The translations under genes were made by a program, and so were the position numbers. DNA of 64,000 nt from Deinococcus peraridilitoris DSM 19664. GTDB taxonomy: Bacteria > Deinococcota > Deinococci > Deinococcales > Deinococcaceae. How positions within the stretch are numbered: position 1 is the first letter of the stretch; every line of letters starts with the position of its first letter. Shown piece after piece: positions 18,948 to 28,376 of the stretch. The notes under the pieces are model-generated. The model saw only the letters and a list, made by a program, of their open reading frames with translations. It was not told the DNA's origin and ran no database searches. The stretch covers positions 372,001 through 436,000 of the forward strand of contig NC_019789.1 in assembly GCF_000317835.1 (NCBI RefSeq), read 5' to 3'.

Positions 18948-19841
18948 TCAGCGGCAATCCTGGATGACGAAGCGGTTCTTGCCTTGATGCTTGGCGTCGT
19001 ACATCGCCCGGTCGGCACTCGAGAGCACTTCCACGGCGCTCACGCCTTTTGATGGCACCACAAAACCCAGGCTCGCTCCAACCCGCACCTGCAGTCCTTT
19101 GAGGCTGAAGGGTCGTTCAAGCGCCTGCAACGCCCGCTTCGCGACGGCTTCCACCACCGAGCAGTCCTCCAGTTCCCGTAACAGCAGCACGAATTCGTCT
19201 CCCGCCAGGCGAGCGACCAGGTCTCCCTTGCGCACACTTTCGCGTAAGCGGATGGCCACATGACGCAGTAATTCATCCCCCGCTTCATGGCCCAACGAGT
19301 CGTTGACGCGCTTGAAGTCATCCAGGTCAGCGAATCCCACCGCGAATGGCGAAGAAGCAGAGTGTTGGATGGCGAGCTGCAACGCCTCCAGGAACGACGC
19401 GCGGCTCCCGAGTCCGGTGAGGTCATCCGTCTGGATTTTCTTCTCCAGGGCCCGCTGGAGGCGCACCCGGTCCGTCACGTCAGTCTGTACACCCACGAAG
19501 TGCGTCACACGCCCCTGCTCGTCATGGATTGGGGCCAGGTTGAGGGCATTCCAGAAAGGCGTGCCGTCCCGGCGGTAATTCAGAATCACGACGTCCAGGG
19601 AAAGGCCAGCACACAGCGCCTCACGCATTTGTGTACGCGTGTACGCGTCCGTACCGGGGCCTTGCAGGAAGCGGCAGTTGCGTCCCAGGATTTCACTGGC
19701 CGGGTAGCCGGTGAGCGTTTCGAAAGCCGGGTTGCAGTAGAGGATGGGAAAGTCACCGTCCGCCTGGGTGACGATGAGGCCGTTGGTCGCGGCATGTACG
19801 GCGCGCGTGAGTATCTGCGAGAAGTCGGTGGGGGTGTGCAT
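18948..19841 (-). CDS. LOV-GGDEF blue-light-responsive diguanylate cyclase
   Basis: 297 residues. Residues 10-125 are a LOV domain: GRNCRFLQG at 53-61 places the flavin-adduct cysteine at Cys56, and ILNYRRDGTPFWNALNLAPI plus THFVGVQTDVT complete the FMN pocket pattern. A short helix (RVRLQRALEKKI) leads to a GGDEF domain with AGDEF at 213-217 and an RxxD inhibition site (RKGD, 204-207) five residues ahead. By family knowledge, light would trigger c-di-GMP synthesis subject to product inhibition. It lies between two GGDEF-EAL genes on the same strand. Confidence 0.9.
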   Translation of the reverse strand: MHTPTDFSQILTRAVHAATNGLIVTQADGDFPILYCNPAFETLTGYPASEILGRNCRFLQGPGTDAYTRTQMREALCAGLSLDVVILNYRRDGTPFWNALNLAPIHDEQGRVTHFVGVQTDVTDRVRLQRALEKKIQTDDLTGLGSRASFLEALQLAIQHSASSPFAVGFADLDDFKRVNDSLGHEAGDELLRHVAIRLRESVRKGDLVARLAGDEFVLLLRELEDCSVVEAVAKRALQALERPFSLKGLQVRVGASLGFVVPSKGVSAVEVLSSADRAMYDAKHQGKNRFVIQDCR

Positions 19842-19876
19842 GCTCCTCCTCTGCTCAGGTTAGCTGCCGCGTTCGT

Positions 19877-22543
19877 TCAGGGCCTTGAAAGCACCTGCTC
19901 GTGACGTTCAGTCAGCCAGTGAAGTAAAGCTTCGCCGGTCATGGCGCGCGCGTACAGCCAGCCTTGCAGGTAATCCACCCCAGCATCTCGCAGGAAACTG
20001 GCTTGCTTCTCGGTTTCCACGCCTTCAGCGACAACCTGTAAGTTCAACGCCCGCGCGAGACCCACCATGGTCCTGACGATCATGGCGTCCGTACCAGTCG
20101 GGTTCTCTCCAACGTCCTGCACGAACGAGCGGTCGATCTTGAGGGTCTGCACGGGAAACCGCTTGAAGTACGCCAGGTTCGAATGACCTGTGCCGAAATC
20201 GTCCACTGCGAGGCGTACACCGAGTTTCCGCAGGCCTTGCATGGTCAGGGCGGCATCCTCAGCACTCATGATGCTGCTTTCCGTGATTTCCAGCTCCAGC
20301 AGACTGGGATCGAGCCCTGCTGCTTCGAGGGCAGCCCGGATACTCCCGAGCAGGTGCGGACTGCTGAACTGCCGGGCGCTGAGGTTCACCTGTCCCCGCA
20401 AGCCTGGAGTGCTGACTTGCAGCGCCTTCAGCTCCCGGCAGGTTTCGTGCAGCACCCACTCACCGATCGACATGATCAAGCCGGACTCTTCGGCCAGGGG
20501 AATAAAGGTCGCCGGGGACACACTGCCGTACCGCGGGTGCTGCCAGCGCAGCAGGGCTTCAACGCTGTACGGTCGCGCGTCCCCGGCGTGCACGATCGGC
20601 TGGAAGTGTACGCTGAGTTCCTGGCGTTCCAGCGCGCGGTGCAAGGCATTACGCAGACTCAGGGTGCGGCGGTCGGGGAGGCTGGGGCCAGTCGTGAAGC
20701 GTGTCCAGCCGAGGTTGTCACGCTTGGCGCGTTGCATGGCCGCGTTCGCGAGGCTCAGCAACGCTTCGGGATTGAGCGAGTCACCTGGGAAGAGCGCCCA
20801 GCCGGCGCTGGCTGTGACGAACAGTTCCTCACCTTCCACGACGAATGGCGTATGAAAGACTTCCCGGGCGGTTTGAGCCAGGGAGGCCAACGCGCCGTCC
20901 CCGGAGAGTTGCGGGGCGAGCAGCACGAACTCGTCGGCGCTGACGCGACCGACCGTGCAGTTCACGGGAAGCGCTGTCTGCAGACGCGCGCTGATCTGTC
21001 GCAGGACTTCATCTCCTCCGGCTTGCCCGAGTGCTTCGTTGACACGTTTGAACTGATCGACATCCAGCAGGCCAACCGCGACGAACTCACCGGTTCGTAC
21101 TGCGGTCCTCAGCGCGTGCCCGAGGAGCTCGTGAATCATGGTGCGGTTCGGCAGGCCGGTCAGTGGGTCGTGGAGTGCCTGACGGCGCGTGGCTTTTTGT
21201 GCTTCATCACGTTCGATCAGCAGCGACGTCAGTTGCGCTGCGTCCTGCAGGACCTCCACTTCGGCGGGCGTGGGGGTACACGCTGCGGGTGCGTACACGG
21301 CGAAGGTGCCGAGCACTGCCCCGGTTTGATCGAGGACGGGCATGCTCCAGCAGGCCATGAGTCCGCAGGTGCGCGCGCCATCACGGTACGGCAGCCACTT
21401 CGGGTCGGTCATGATGTCGGGGGTGATGGTGAGCTTTTTGCTGCTGGCCGCCGCGCCACAGGATCCGACGTTCGGACCCGCTTCGATGCCTTCGATGGCC
21501 GCCAGATACGCGGCAGGCAGGCTGGACGGGGCACCGTTGAAGAGTCGTCCGTCACGCAGGCGCATGATGGCGGCCGTCTTGCCGGGCAGCTGGTTTTCGA
21601 TCATTTGGAGCACGGCGTGCAGAACGCCGGGCAGTGGCGCGGTCGCAATCGCCATTTCGAGGATGACGCGGCGGTCCTGCTCGAGGGTTTCACGGCGGCG
21701 TTGCTCGGTCAGGTCGCGGATGGTGAAGAGTTGTCCCTGCTGGCGGGCGTCCGGAGCGAGGATGTTTGTGATGGTCAGGGCGACGTGGCGTTCGCTGCCA
21801 TCACGCAAGCGATGCGTGACCTGTCCCGTCCAGGAAGCATTCCGGGCCAAGGTTTCCTGGACTTCGCGTTCTGCTTCCGGGCTGGGCCAGCGGGCGGTGA
21901 AGAGTTCACTCGCGGGTCTTCCGAGGATCTCCTCGGTGACGCCGTACAGGGTCTGCGCGGCCTGGTTGAGCATGGCCACCCGCCAGTTCTGGTTGAGCAC
22001 GACGAGGGCGTCGTCGATGCTTTGCAGTACGATTTTTTCGTACTTGAGGCGGTGCAGGGCGTTGCGCAGTTCGAGTTCGCTCGTAACGGACGCGGCGAGC
22101 TGCTGCAGGAACTCGGCGTCCTCGAAGCTGAACGCGCGAGGTTGGGTGTCGACGACGCAGAGGGTTCCGAGTCGGTGACCGCGGGGGGTGATGATGGGCG
22201 CGCCGGCGTAAAAGCGGATGTGGGCCTCTCCCGTGACAAATGGGTTCTGGCTGAAGCGTTCGTCCTGGGTGGCGTCCGGGATGATCAGGGGGGTATCGGC
22301 GTGCAGGGCGTGCGCGCAGAAGGAAACGTCGCGGCTGGCTTCGCGGTCGTCGAGGCCGACGCAGGCTTTGAACCATTGGCGGTCCTGGTCGATGAGTGAG
22401 ATCAGGGCGATGGGCGCGTGGTAGTGCGCGGCGGCCTGCTTGGCGAGGCGGTCGAAGGCGTCTTCCGGGAGGGTGTCAAGGATGGCGTAGCGTCGCAGTT
22501 CCGCGAGGCGCGCTTGTTCCTGTAGAGGGGTGAGTGCGTTCAT
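19877..22543 (-). CDS. GAF-PAS-GAF-GGDEF-EAL protein, probable c-di-GMP phosphodiesterase
   Basis: 888 residues: GAF about 25-165 (LISLIDQDRQWFKACVGLD), PAS about 170-290, GAF about 300-455, GGDEF about 465-620, EAL about 630-880. The GGDEF signature is SADEF, so synthesis is unlikely. The EAL side keeps EALLRW, NLSARQF, LELEITES, AVDDFGTG, LKIDRSFV and AEGVETE. It is therefore most likely a phosphodiesterase whose degenerate GGDEF may bind GTP. It could oppose the adjacent LOV cyclase, 35 bp downstream on the same strand. Confidence 0.9.
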   Translation of the reverse strand: MNALTPLQEQARLAELRRYAILDTLPEDAFDRLAKQAAAHYHAPIALISLIDQDRQWFKACVGLDDREASRDVSFCAHALHADTPLIIPDATQDERFSQNPFVTGEAHIRFYAGAPIITPRGHRLGTLCVVDTQPRAFSFEDAEFLQQLAASVTSELELRNALHRLKYEKIVLQSIDDALVVLNQNWRVAMLNQAAQTLYGVTEEILGRPASELFTARWPSPEAEREVQETLARNASWTGQVTHRLRDGSERHVALTITNILAPDARQQGQLFTIRDLTEQRRRETLEQDRRVILEMAIATAPLPGVLHAVLQMIENQLPGKTAAIMRLRDGRLFNGAPSSLPAAYLAAIEGIEAGPNVGSCGAAASSKKLTITPDIMTDPKWLPYRDGARTCGLMACWSMPVLDQTGAVLGTFAVYAPAACTPTPAEVEVLQDAAQLTSLLIERDEAQKATRRQALHDPLTGLPNRTMIHELLGHALRTAVRTGEFVAVGLLDVDQFKRVNEALGQAGGDEVLRQISARLQTALPVNCTVGRVSADEFVLLAPQLSGDGALASLAQTAREVFHTPFVVEGEELFVTASAGWALFPGDSLNPEALLSLANAAMQRAKRDNLGWTRFTTGPSLPDRRTLSLRNALHRALERQELSVHFQPIVHAGDARPYSVEALLRWQHPRYGSVSPATFIPLAEESGLIMSIGEWVLHETCRELKALQVSTPGLRGQVNLSARQFSSPHLLGSIRAALEAAGLDPSLLELEITESSIMSAEDAALTMQGLRKLGVRLAVDDFGTGHSNLAYFKRFPVQTLKIDRSFVQDVGENPTGTDAMIVRTMVGLARALNLQVVAEGVETEKQASFLRDAGVDYLQGWLYARAMTGEALLHWLTERHEQVLSRP

Positions 22544-22825
22544 GCTGGACGTCGTGAGGTGGGCACCTGAAGCTCTGCCCTTTCAAGGAAGCCTAGCGCT
22601 TGATGAAGACTTCTTCATGATTCATTTCTGTCGTGCAGCCTGCCTCACTCACAAGCTCAGCGACCTGAATTTCACAGGCAACGCATCGGGTACATCCGCA
22701 TCAGTACACTCGACCAAAGCCTCGACCTCGCGTCGCTGCCGGTGGTGCTCTGGGGCAGTGAGAACCGCTGAGGGCGTGCTATCCAAGAACCGCGAAGGGG
22801 GGTGCATCGGGAAGGGACTGATGGT

Positions 22826-22940
22826 GAGGAAGCGAGATCACGGAAGCTGAGGTTGTAGGCCAGGATCAGCAGTGCGACCTTGAGCCGCAGACTCGCCAGC
22901 GTCTTGACCTGCCCCAGCGCAGCCCCATACCGAAGAGGAC
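22826..22940 (-). pseudogene. Transposase 3-prime end remnant, copy 1
   Basis: The minus strand encodes [19 protein letters not shown] followed by RDLASSP in pieces with a frameshift. The same sequence occurs at 35100-35171 and 51067-51180, so all three are 3-prime ends of one transposase family. The rest of the element is gone. The surrounding 22544-23009 holds nothing else recognisable. Confidence 0.6.
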
Positions 22941-23009
22941 CGAGAAAGCCAGTTTGATGAACTTGCAGCAGGGTATTTGTCCTTCCAGCAGGGGTCAGGC
23001 TGCCTGCGC

Positions 23010-23688
23010 ATGACCCAGAACATCACGGCGGCCTGGCGGCGGGGGCTCCTTTCAGCGCGGCAGTGCGAGCGCCTGGCATGGATGGTGAATTACCGAGACG
23101 GCGCGCGTCATGCACACGCGCGCCGACGTGATGGACGCCGCACGTCAGGCGCTGGCGCTGGAGGTTCTGGTGTGTCATCAGGCAGTGGTGACGATCAAGG
23201 GCAGCGCGGCCGACGTCCCCGTGATGTTCGACGAGGCGTACGAAGCAGTGGGGGCGCTGGTCAGGTTCGTGCAGCAGCCACCGGATACCGAACCACTCGC
23301 CGTAACGCGATCAGGAATCGACAGCCTGATAATGGACGGTGAAAGTTGGTGCGAGATCCTGGCGGTGCGCGATGCACGCCGGAGAGTCAGCGCCGCCCTG
23401 CGCTACGCAGCGCACTGGGCCTGGCACCGAAATGACGCCGCGGCCTCCCTGAATGCGTTCACGCCCGAGGAGCTGGCGGACATCAAGCAGCGAGCCGTGG
23501 ATTTCGCTGCCCGCACTCAGGGAGGCCGACAGGACGTGGGCCACGACCACGACCGACGGTGTGGCCTTCATCTGACGTTTCGCTTCTTGAGGGAAGGCGG
23601 TGGAGTTCCGCTGAGGCCCCTGAAGGTAAAGCCTGGCCCATCCGCGCGTATTCAGAAGAGGCGGCCCTGTTTGCACTCATGGGGATGA
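23010..23688 (+). CDS. Hypothetical protein, possibly frameshifted
   Basis: The best frame runs from ATG 23110 and encodes 192 residues (VMDAARQALALEVLVCHQAVV, VMFDEAYEAVGALVRFVQQ, AFTPEELADIKQRAVDFAAR). The preceding frame from ATG 23010 reads MTQNITAAWRRGLLSARQCE and also looks like coding sequence, so one gene with an indel near 23110 is possible. The last 50 residues look less protein-like. No family was recognised and no clear ribosome site is visible. Confidence 0.4.
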
Positions 23689-24165
23689 CGAGGGTTCGGC
23701 GAATCTCGTCCAGGCGGTCATGATGAACTGGAAGGACCGCTGGGCATCGTGTTGGAGGCTTCTGCCGGCTCCCGAACAGGACGGCACACGGGGAGCCGCC
23801 TCTCCTGTCGTCACGGGTAACCTCCAGCCCGGTGCTGACGGATCAAAGATCCACGGGGCCAGGGGCACGACGGGTCGCAACGCCAGGACCGCGCCGATCA
23901 TTCCGGCCAGCGCGGACAGGACCACAGTGAGGGGATCGTACGCGACGGGCGTGGGGAGTTTGAGGGCGAGCATGCCGGTGAAGTGCATCGACCAGATGCC
24001 GACCGCCATGACGATGGGGCTGAAGAGCAGGTGTGGGACCAGCAGACGCAGGAGGTTGGGCTGCACGCGGGCGGCGACGCTGAGCGTGGCGCAGGATGCC
24101 AGGCAAGCGATGAGGATGGAGAGCAGGACGAGCTGCGGATCGTCCTGACCCGTTACGGGGTGCAT
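23677..24165 (-). pseudogene. MHYT sensor domain fragment
   Basis: 162 residues. The first 95 match an MHYT membrane sensor: LVLLSILIACLASCATLSVAARV, then AVGIWSMHFTGMLALKLP (the MHYT signature with MHFT) and YDPLTVVLSALAG. Full MHYT proteins carry three such motifs and a GGDEF or kinase output. Here the frame breaks off after the first unit and continues into unrelated sequence. Probably a truncated remnant of a membrane-bound sensor. Confidence 0.65.
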
Positions 24166-24284
24166 CAGGCTGAGCCGATCACAACCTCAGACCAGGAGAG
24201 GTTGGGTCGGCTGTCCTGGATGCCGTGGCCGGTTCGCCTGCACCGCAGCCGCTGGGGTGTTTGAGTTCCTCGTGTGCTGGCTGC

Positions 24285-26174
24285 TCACGCTTGTGTCCCT
24301 TTCGGCAGCGACAGGTGGAACACTGCACCGTGCCCGGGAGTGCTCTCTGCCCAGATACGCCCGCCGTGCCGTTCCACAATGCGCTTCGCCGTCGCGAGGC
24401 CGATGCCGGTCCCTTCAAACGTGCTTGCCTGGTGCAGGCGCGAGAACATCCCAAACAGCTTGTCCGCGTGCCTGGGGTCAAACCCCACCCCGTTGTCCTG
24501 CACTGTCAGCACCACCTCGCCCGGCGCTTCCTCAGCAGTGACGGAAACAACGGGTGTGTCTCGTTCAGCGCTGTACTTCACCGCGTTGCTGAGCAGGTTC
24601 ACCAGCACCTGGCGCAGCAGCACCGGATCACCCCGCACAACTGGCAGGGACTCCACGCGCCACTGCACGCGCTGTGCCGTGACTCCCAGATGCAGATCCT
24701 CACGGGCGTCGTCCAGCAGGACATGCAGGTTCACGTCCTGCACTTGCAGCGGCTGGCGGGACGTGCGAGCAAACGACAACAGCGCGTCCGTCAGCACGTT
24801 CATGCGCGCCGCGGACGACTCGATCACGCCCAACGGCTTGAGCGCCCGTTCCGGCAGGTCCTCACCCAGCACGCGGCGCAGCACGGCACTGAAACTGATG
24901 ATGTGCCGCAGGGGCGCGCGCAGGTCATGCGAGACGGTGGACGTGAACGCGTCGAGCTCCTCGTTCGCGCGGAGCAGTTGCTCGTTCAGCACCCGCTGCG
25001 CTTCCGCCAGTTCACGCGCACTCCGCAGGTCGTACTGGATGTGCAAGGCCTGCACTCGCCGGTCCTGCTCTTCGTTGAACAGTTCACGTTCCAAGGTGCG
25101 GGCGCGCTTGAGGTGATCAAACGCGGCTGCCAGGTTTCCCGGCTGATGGTGTGCGCTCACCAGCAGGTCATGCACTTCCAGTTCCTCCGCCTTGAGTCCC
25201 GCGCGGACCGCCAGTGCCAGAGCGCGCTCCAGCTGCTCGACCGCGCCTCCAGGCCCCAGGGTGGCGGCGTGATGCATCAGCAGTTTCACCTCTGCCAGGG
25301 GATGGTTCACGGTTGACGCGATGCTCAGGCCCTGCTCGAACACACCGCGGGCGAGTTCTTCCTCTCCTTGTTCCTGCTGAATGAGGCCGAGGCTGTCGAG
25401 GGCCAGCATTTCCGTTTGCCGGTCGCTGGCCTGCCGCGCGAGCATCAACGCCTCCTGGAGGAGTGGCTGGGCCTGCTCGCCTCGTCGGTGTCTTCGGAGG
25501 GTTTCGGCCATGTTGTGCACGAACGTCGCGATCAGCGGGTGTTCCTGCCCTGAGCGGGCGAGCTCCAGTGTCTGCTGGTGGAAGTGCATCGCCCGGTCGA
25601 ACTGTCCGAGCTGACGGTACTGGGAGGAGATGTTGTTCAGGGTAATTGGAACATCCCGGTCGTGCTCGTCGTACATCTGCAACGCTTCGAACAAATGCTC
25701 GAGCGCCGTCGCATAATCGCCGAGTTCATCCGCGATGATGCCGAGGTTGTTCAGGCACGACGCCAGGCAGGCGCGGTTGTTCGTCTCACGGCTGAGCGCC
25801 GCGGCGGCTTGCAGGTACTCGGTGGCCGGGACGTACTGGCTTTGCACGCCGTGAATGTTCCCCAGCAGACGCAGGCTCCACGCTTCGTGCTCCGCGTCTC
25901 CCAGCCGCCGGAAGCGCGTGAGGGCGTCGCTCGCGTGTTGCATGGCGCTGTCATGCCGGGAGAGGCGCCATTCCAGGGTTGCGAGACGCAGGGCGGCCTG
26001 GGCACCGCGTGGTTCGTCGAGCAGTTGATCCGCAAGGGTGAGGGCTTGGTGGGCCAGAAGAGCGGCCTGCTCACGTTCGTTCAGCGCGAGCTTTTCCGAC
26101 AGCGCCAGAAGCGCGTCGACCTGAGCGGCGTCCCCAGTTGGTGGCTGGTCGGTGTGATGGTGGGGTTCAGACAT
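24285..26174 (-). CDS. TPR-containing soluble histidine kinase
   Basis: 629 residues from ATG 26174; the longer frame to 26360 runs into the dispersed repeat. About eight TPR-like helical pairs occupy 15-350, for example ACLASCLNNLGIIADELGDYATALEHLFEAL. A coiled coil follows, then HisKA with STVSHDLRAPLRHI, and the HATPase domain (LLRQVLVNLLSNAVKY, DNGVGFDPRHADKLFGMFSRLH, GTGIGLATAKRIVERHGGRIWAES). No membrane segment and no fused receiver. The input is probably a protein or peptide bound by the TPRs. Confidence 0.9.
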   Translation of the reverse strand: MSEPHHHTDQPPTGDAAQVDALLALSEKLALNEREQAALLAHQALTLADQLLDEPRGAQAALRLATLEWRLSRHDSAMQHASDALTRFRRLGDAEHEAWSLRLLGNIHGVQSQYVPATEYLQAAAALSRETNNRACLASCLNNLGIIADELGDYATALEHLFEALQMYDEHDRDVPITLNNISSQYRQLGQFDRAMHFHQQTLELARSGQEHPLIATFVHNMAETLRRHRRGEQAQPLLQEALMLARQASDRQTEMLALDSLGLIQQEQGEEELARGVFEQGLSIASTVNHPLAEVKLLMHHAATLGPGGAVEQLERALALAVRAGLKAEELEVHDLLVSAHHQPGNLAAAFDHLKRARTLERELFNEEQDRRVQALHIQYDLRSARELAEAQRVLNEQLLRANEELDAFTSTVSHDLRAPLRHIISFSAVLRRVLGEDLPERALKPLGVIESSAARMNVLTDALLSFARTSRQPLQVQDVNLHVLLDDAREDLHLGVTAQRVQWRVESLPVVRGDPVLLRQVLVNLLSNAVKYSAERDTPVVSVTAEEAPGEVVLTVQDNGVGFDPRHADKLFGMFSRLHQASTFEGTGIGLATAKRIVERHGGRIWAESTPGHGAVFHLSLPKGTQA

Positions 26175-26323
26175 CCGGCAAGTCCTATCTGTGTTACCGT
26201 ACCAGACGACGCAGCTCATGACTACGTCAGGTACCTGTGAAGGCGAGGAATGCAGTCGGTGACCGCCTGCGGTTGTGTCCGGTACGGGTCGAGCTCCCAT
26301 CCCCTCCTCGACTGACGCGCTCC

Positions 26324-26672
26324 TAGAGCGTTTGTCCATTCCACCCTTGGAGGAAGACACGCCATCAATTCCACTGTCTTGGGCAGAACGGACGCGCGCA
26401 AGCCCTCAAACCGCTTTGAGGGCTGTCCTGCGCAAGACCCCCTGAAGGACGCCTGCCCGCGTCTTGGCCAGAACGGACTCGCATGAGCAAGCCTGGCCGC
26501 TTGGGCAGAACGGCGCCCTGAAGGACGCCTGCCCGCGTCCAAACGCTCCTGGTCAAGGTCACTCGCTCCCCGCGCTGACAGCGTGCCCAAAAGCGGTTTC
26601 GGGCACTGCGCGCTCTCCGCTCGGTCAAAGACATTGATCAAAAACCGATCCATGTCTTTGACAGCCGCTTTA
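26324..26672. repeat. Dispersed repeat, copy A (349 bp)
   Basis: Nearly identical to copy B at 36978-37245 apart from an extra hairpin unit and an inserted hairpin. The left part (26326-26548) is bounded by the inverted repeat GAGCGTTTG/CAAACGCTC. The right part contains TGCCC...GGGCA and GTCAAAGACAT...ATGTCTTTGAC stems. Open frames cross it in several directions but none has a recognisable product. It may be non-autonomous mobile DNA or a structured RNA. Confidence 0.8.
26375..26536. repeat. Array of three ~40-bp hairpin units in copy A
   Basis: Consensus unit: GTCTTGGGCAG at one end, GACGCCTGCCCGC at the other, pairing GGGCAG with CTGCCC. Unit 1 (26375-26460) is split by a 46-bp insertion containing a perfect hairpin (AGCCCTCAAA, loop CCGC, TTTGAGGGCT at 26401-26424). 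Unit 2 (26461-26500) carries GGCCAG with CTGGCC, a matched change on both stem sides. Unit 3 spans about 26500-26536. Confidence 0.75.
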
Positions 26673-26737
26673 ATCAGCAGGTGCCCAGTGAGCGCCGCAG
26701 CGTCTCCCGGACCTCAGGCACGAACGCTTCGACGCTC

Positions 26738-27039
26738 CTAGTTCAGCAGCTGATGAAGGCGTTCGGAGACAAACGCCCTGAGCATGGCCAGGATCACGTC
26801 GTACTCCAGCCCATCAGCTCCCCATCAGCGCACCGCTCAGCCGTCATCGCCTCGTCATGCTCCGAGCGCACCGCCAGCAAATGCTCGGGCATCTTGTCCC
26901 AGCACAGCTCCACGTCCACGCTCCAGCACGGTTTACCCTCGTATCGTTCGCGCTCAGCTACCCTCGTGCCCCTGCCCGGCAGGCCGCGCCTCCCTCCGGG
27001 CTTACACTCCTGATTCTCCTGGCGGTTCTTGCACAACAC
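26738..27039 (-). pseudogene. Fragment of an unidentified gene, frameshifted
   Basis: The minus strand reads RYEGKPCWSVDVELCWDKM, then PEHLLAVRSEHDEAMTAERC up to about 26800. In the next frame it reads GLEYDVILAMLRAFVSERLH and ends QLLN at TAG 26738-26740. The two halves join into one protein with a single frameshift. The family was not recognised. Confidence 0.4.
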
Positions 27040-27156
27040 CCGCCCGACTACGTGTTCGCCTATCGGTGCAGGACGTCGGAGCCGACGGGGCGGTCGGTGA
27101 CGATGGTCTGCATCAGGACTCCTGGGGATGGGGGTAGCGAAGACCGGCTCGCCGGG

Positions 27157-28365
27157 TCATGCGGTGGGGCGAGCCCGGTGCGCGGCGAGCAGGAAAATGG
27201 TGGCGAGGACGGCGAAGGCCGTGATGATGCCGGCGACCGGCAGGAGTGCGCTCCCGGCGAGCACGCCGACGAGTGCGCCGGCGAGTCCCCCGACGGTGGA
27301 CTGCAGGGTGCCTTGCAGAGCGGCGGCGCTCCCCATGCGCTCTTTCACGTTGCTGAAGGCCAGGGCCGCGATGTTGGGGAAGATGAAGCCGAATGTGGCA
27401 AGCAACAAGAACAGCAGCAGCGTGAGGGTGGGAACGCTCGCCGCTCCACTGAGGACGACGGCAAGCAGCAGCCCGGCCAGCACCACGGCGGCAAGGATCG
27501 CGCTGCGCGCGATGGCAAAGAGGCTGAAGTGGCGCAGCAGGACGCGGTTGATTTGCGAGGCGATGATGAGCCCGGCAGCGTTCACGCCGAAAAGCACGGC
27601 GAATACACCGGGCGTGACGTCAAGCGTGTCGATGTACATGAACGACGACCCGGTGAGGTACGCGAAGAGCATGCCGGCCGTGCAGGCGCCCGTGAGGATG
27701 TACAGCAGGAACGGAGTGTTGCGCAGCAGGCTGAGGTAGTTTGTGGCGGCGTCCCGCAGTCGGGTCTGCGCGCGCTCCTGCGCGGAGGACGTTTCGGGCA
27801 GGCGGGTGACGATGATGGTGATCAGCACCCCGAAAATGGCCAGGAGCCAGAACAGACCGTGCCAGCCGATCTGCGTGAGCAGCAAGCCGCCGAGGGAGGG
27901 GGCGAGAATGGGGGCGGCGCCCATGATCAGCATCAAGATGCTCAGGCGGTCAGCGAGGGCCTTGCCACTCCACAAATCGCGAACGATGGTGGCGGTGATG
28001 ACAGCAGCGGCGGACGCGCCGAGGGCTTGCAGGAAACGCCCGGCGAGGAGGACGGTCATGCTGGGGGCGAGGGCACAGAGGACGGAACTGAGTACGTAGA
28101 CGGCCAATCCGAGGAGCAGCGGGGGTTTACGGCCGTACTTGTCGGTGACGGGACCGTAGACGATCTGACCGAGGGCGACGCCGAGCATGAACACCGCGAG
28201 GGTGGCTTGGGCGGCGCCGGAGGTGACGTTCAGATCACGGGCAATGGTGGGGAGCCCGGGAAGGTACAGGTCGATGCTGAGGGGCATGAGGGCTTGCAGA
28301 GCGCCGAGGATCAGGGTGAGCAGCGCAGAGCTGAGCGGGAGGGCCGTGCGGGTGGTCAGGCTCAT
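27157..28365 (-). CDS. Bcr/CflA-type multidrug efflux MFS transporter
   Basis: 402 residues with 12 predicted helices. The N-terminus MPLSIDLYLPGLPTIARDL is diagnostic for the Bcr/CflA subfamily. The loop 2-3 motif GPVTDKYGRKPPLLLGL is the MFS motif A, and motif C-like GAAPILAPSLGG lies in helix 5. Proton-driven drug export across the inner membrane. Ribosome site AAGGACC overlaps the stop of the upstream 193-residue gene, so the two are probably one transcript. Confidence 0.92.
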   Translation of the reverse strand: MSLTTRTALPLSSALLTLILGALQALMPLSIDLYLPGLPTIARDLNVTSGAAQATLAVFMLGVALGQIVYGPVTDKYGRKPPLLLGLAVYVLSSVLCALAPSMTVLLAGRFLQALGASAAAVITATIVRDLWSGKALADRLSILMLIMGAAPILAPSLGGLLLTQIGWHGLFWLLAIFGVLITIIVTRLPETSSAQERAQTRLRDAATNYLSLLRNTPFLLYILTGACTAGMLFAYLTGSSFMYIDTLDVTPGVFAVLFGVNAAGLIIASQINRVLLRHFSLFAIARSAILAAVVLAGLLLAVVLSGAASVPTLTLLLFLLLATFGFIFPNIAALAFSNVKERMGSAAALQGTLQSTVGGLAGALVGVLAGSALLPVAGIITAFAVLATIFLLAAHRARPTA

Positions 28366-28376
28366 GGTTGGGTCCT

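Noticed and set aside
20183..22399. 738-codon plus-strand ORF opposite the GAF-GGDEF-EAL gene
   Set aside because: Antisense shadow: the minus strand carries clear GAF, GGDEF and EAL motifs, and the plus-strand translation is His/Gly/Arg-rich with no domain.
26324..26653. Small conserved ORF in both repeat copies (MSLTERRARSARNRFWARCQ)
   Set aside because: Both copies are nearly identical DNA, so conservation is automatic; several other frames are equally open and no ribosome site is present.
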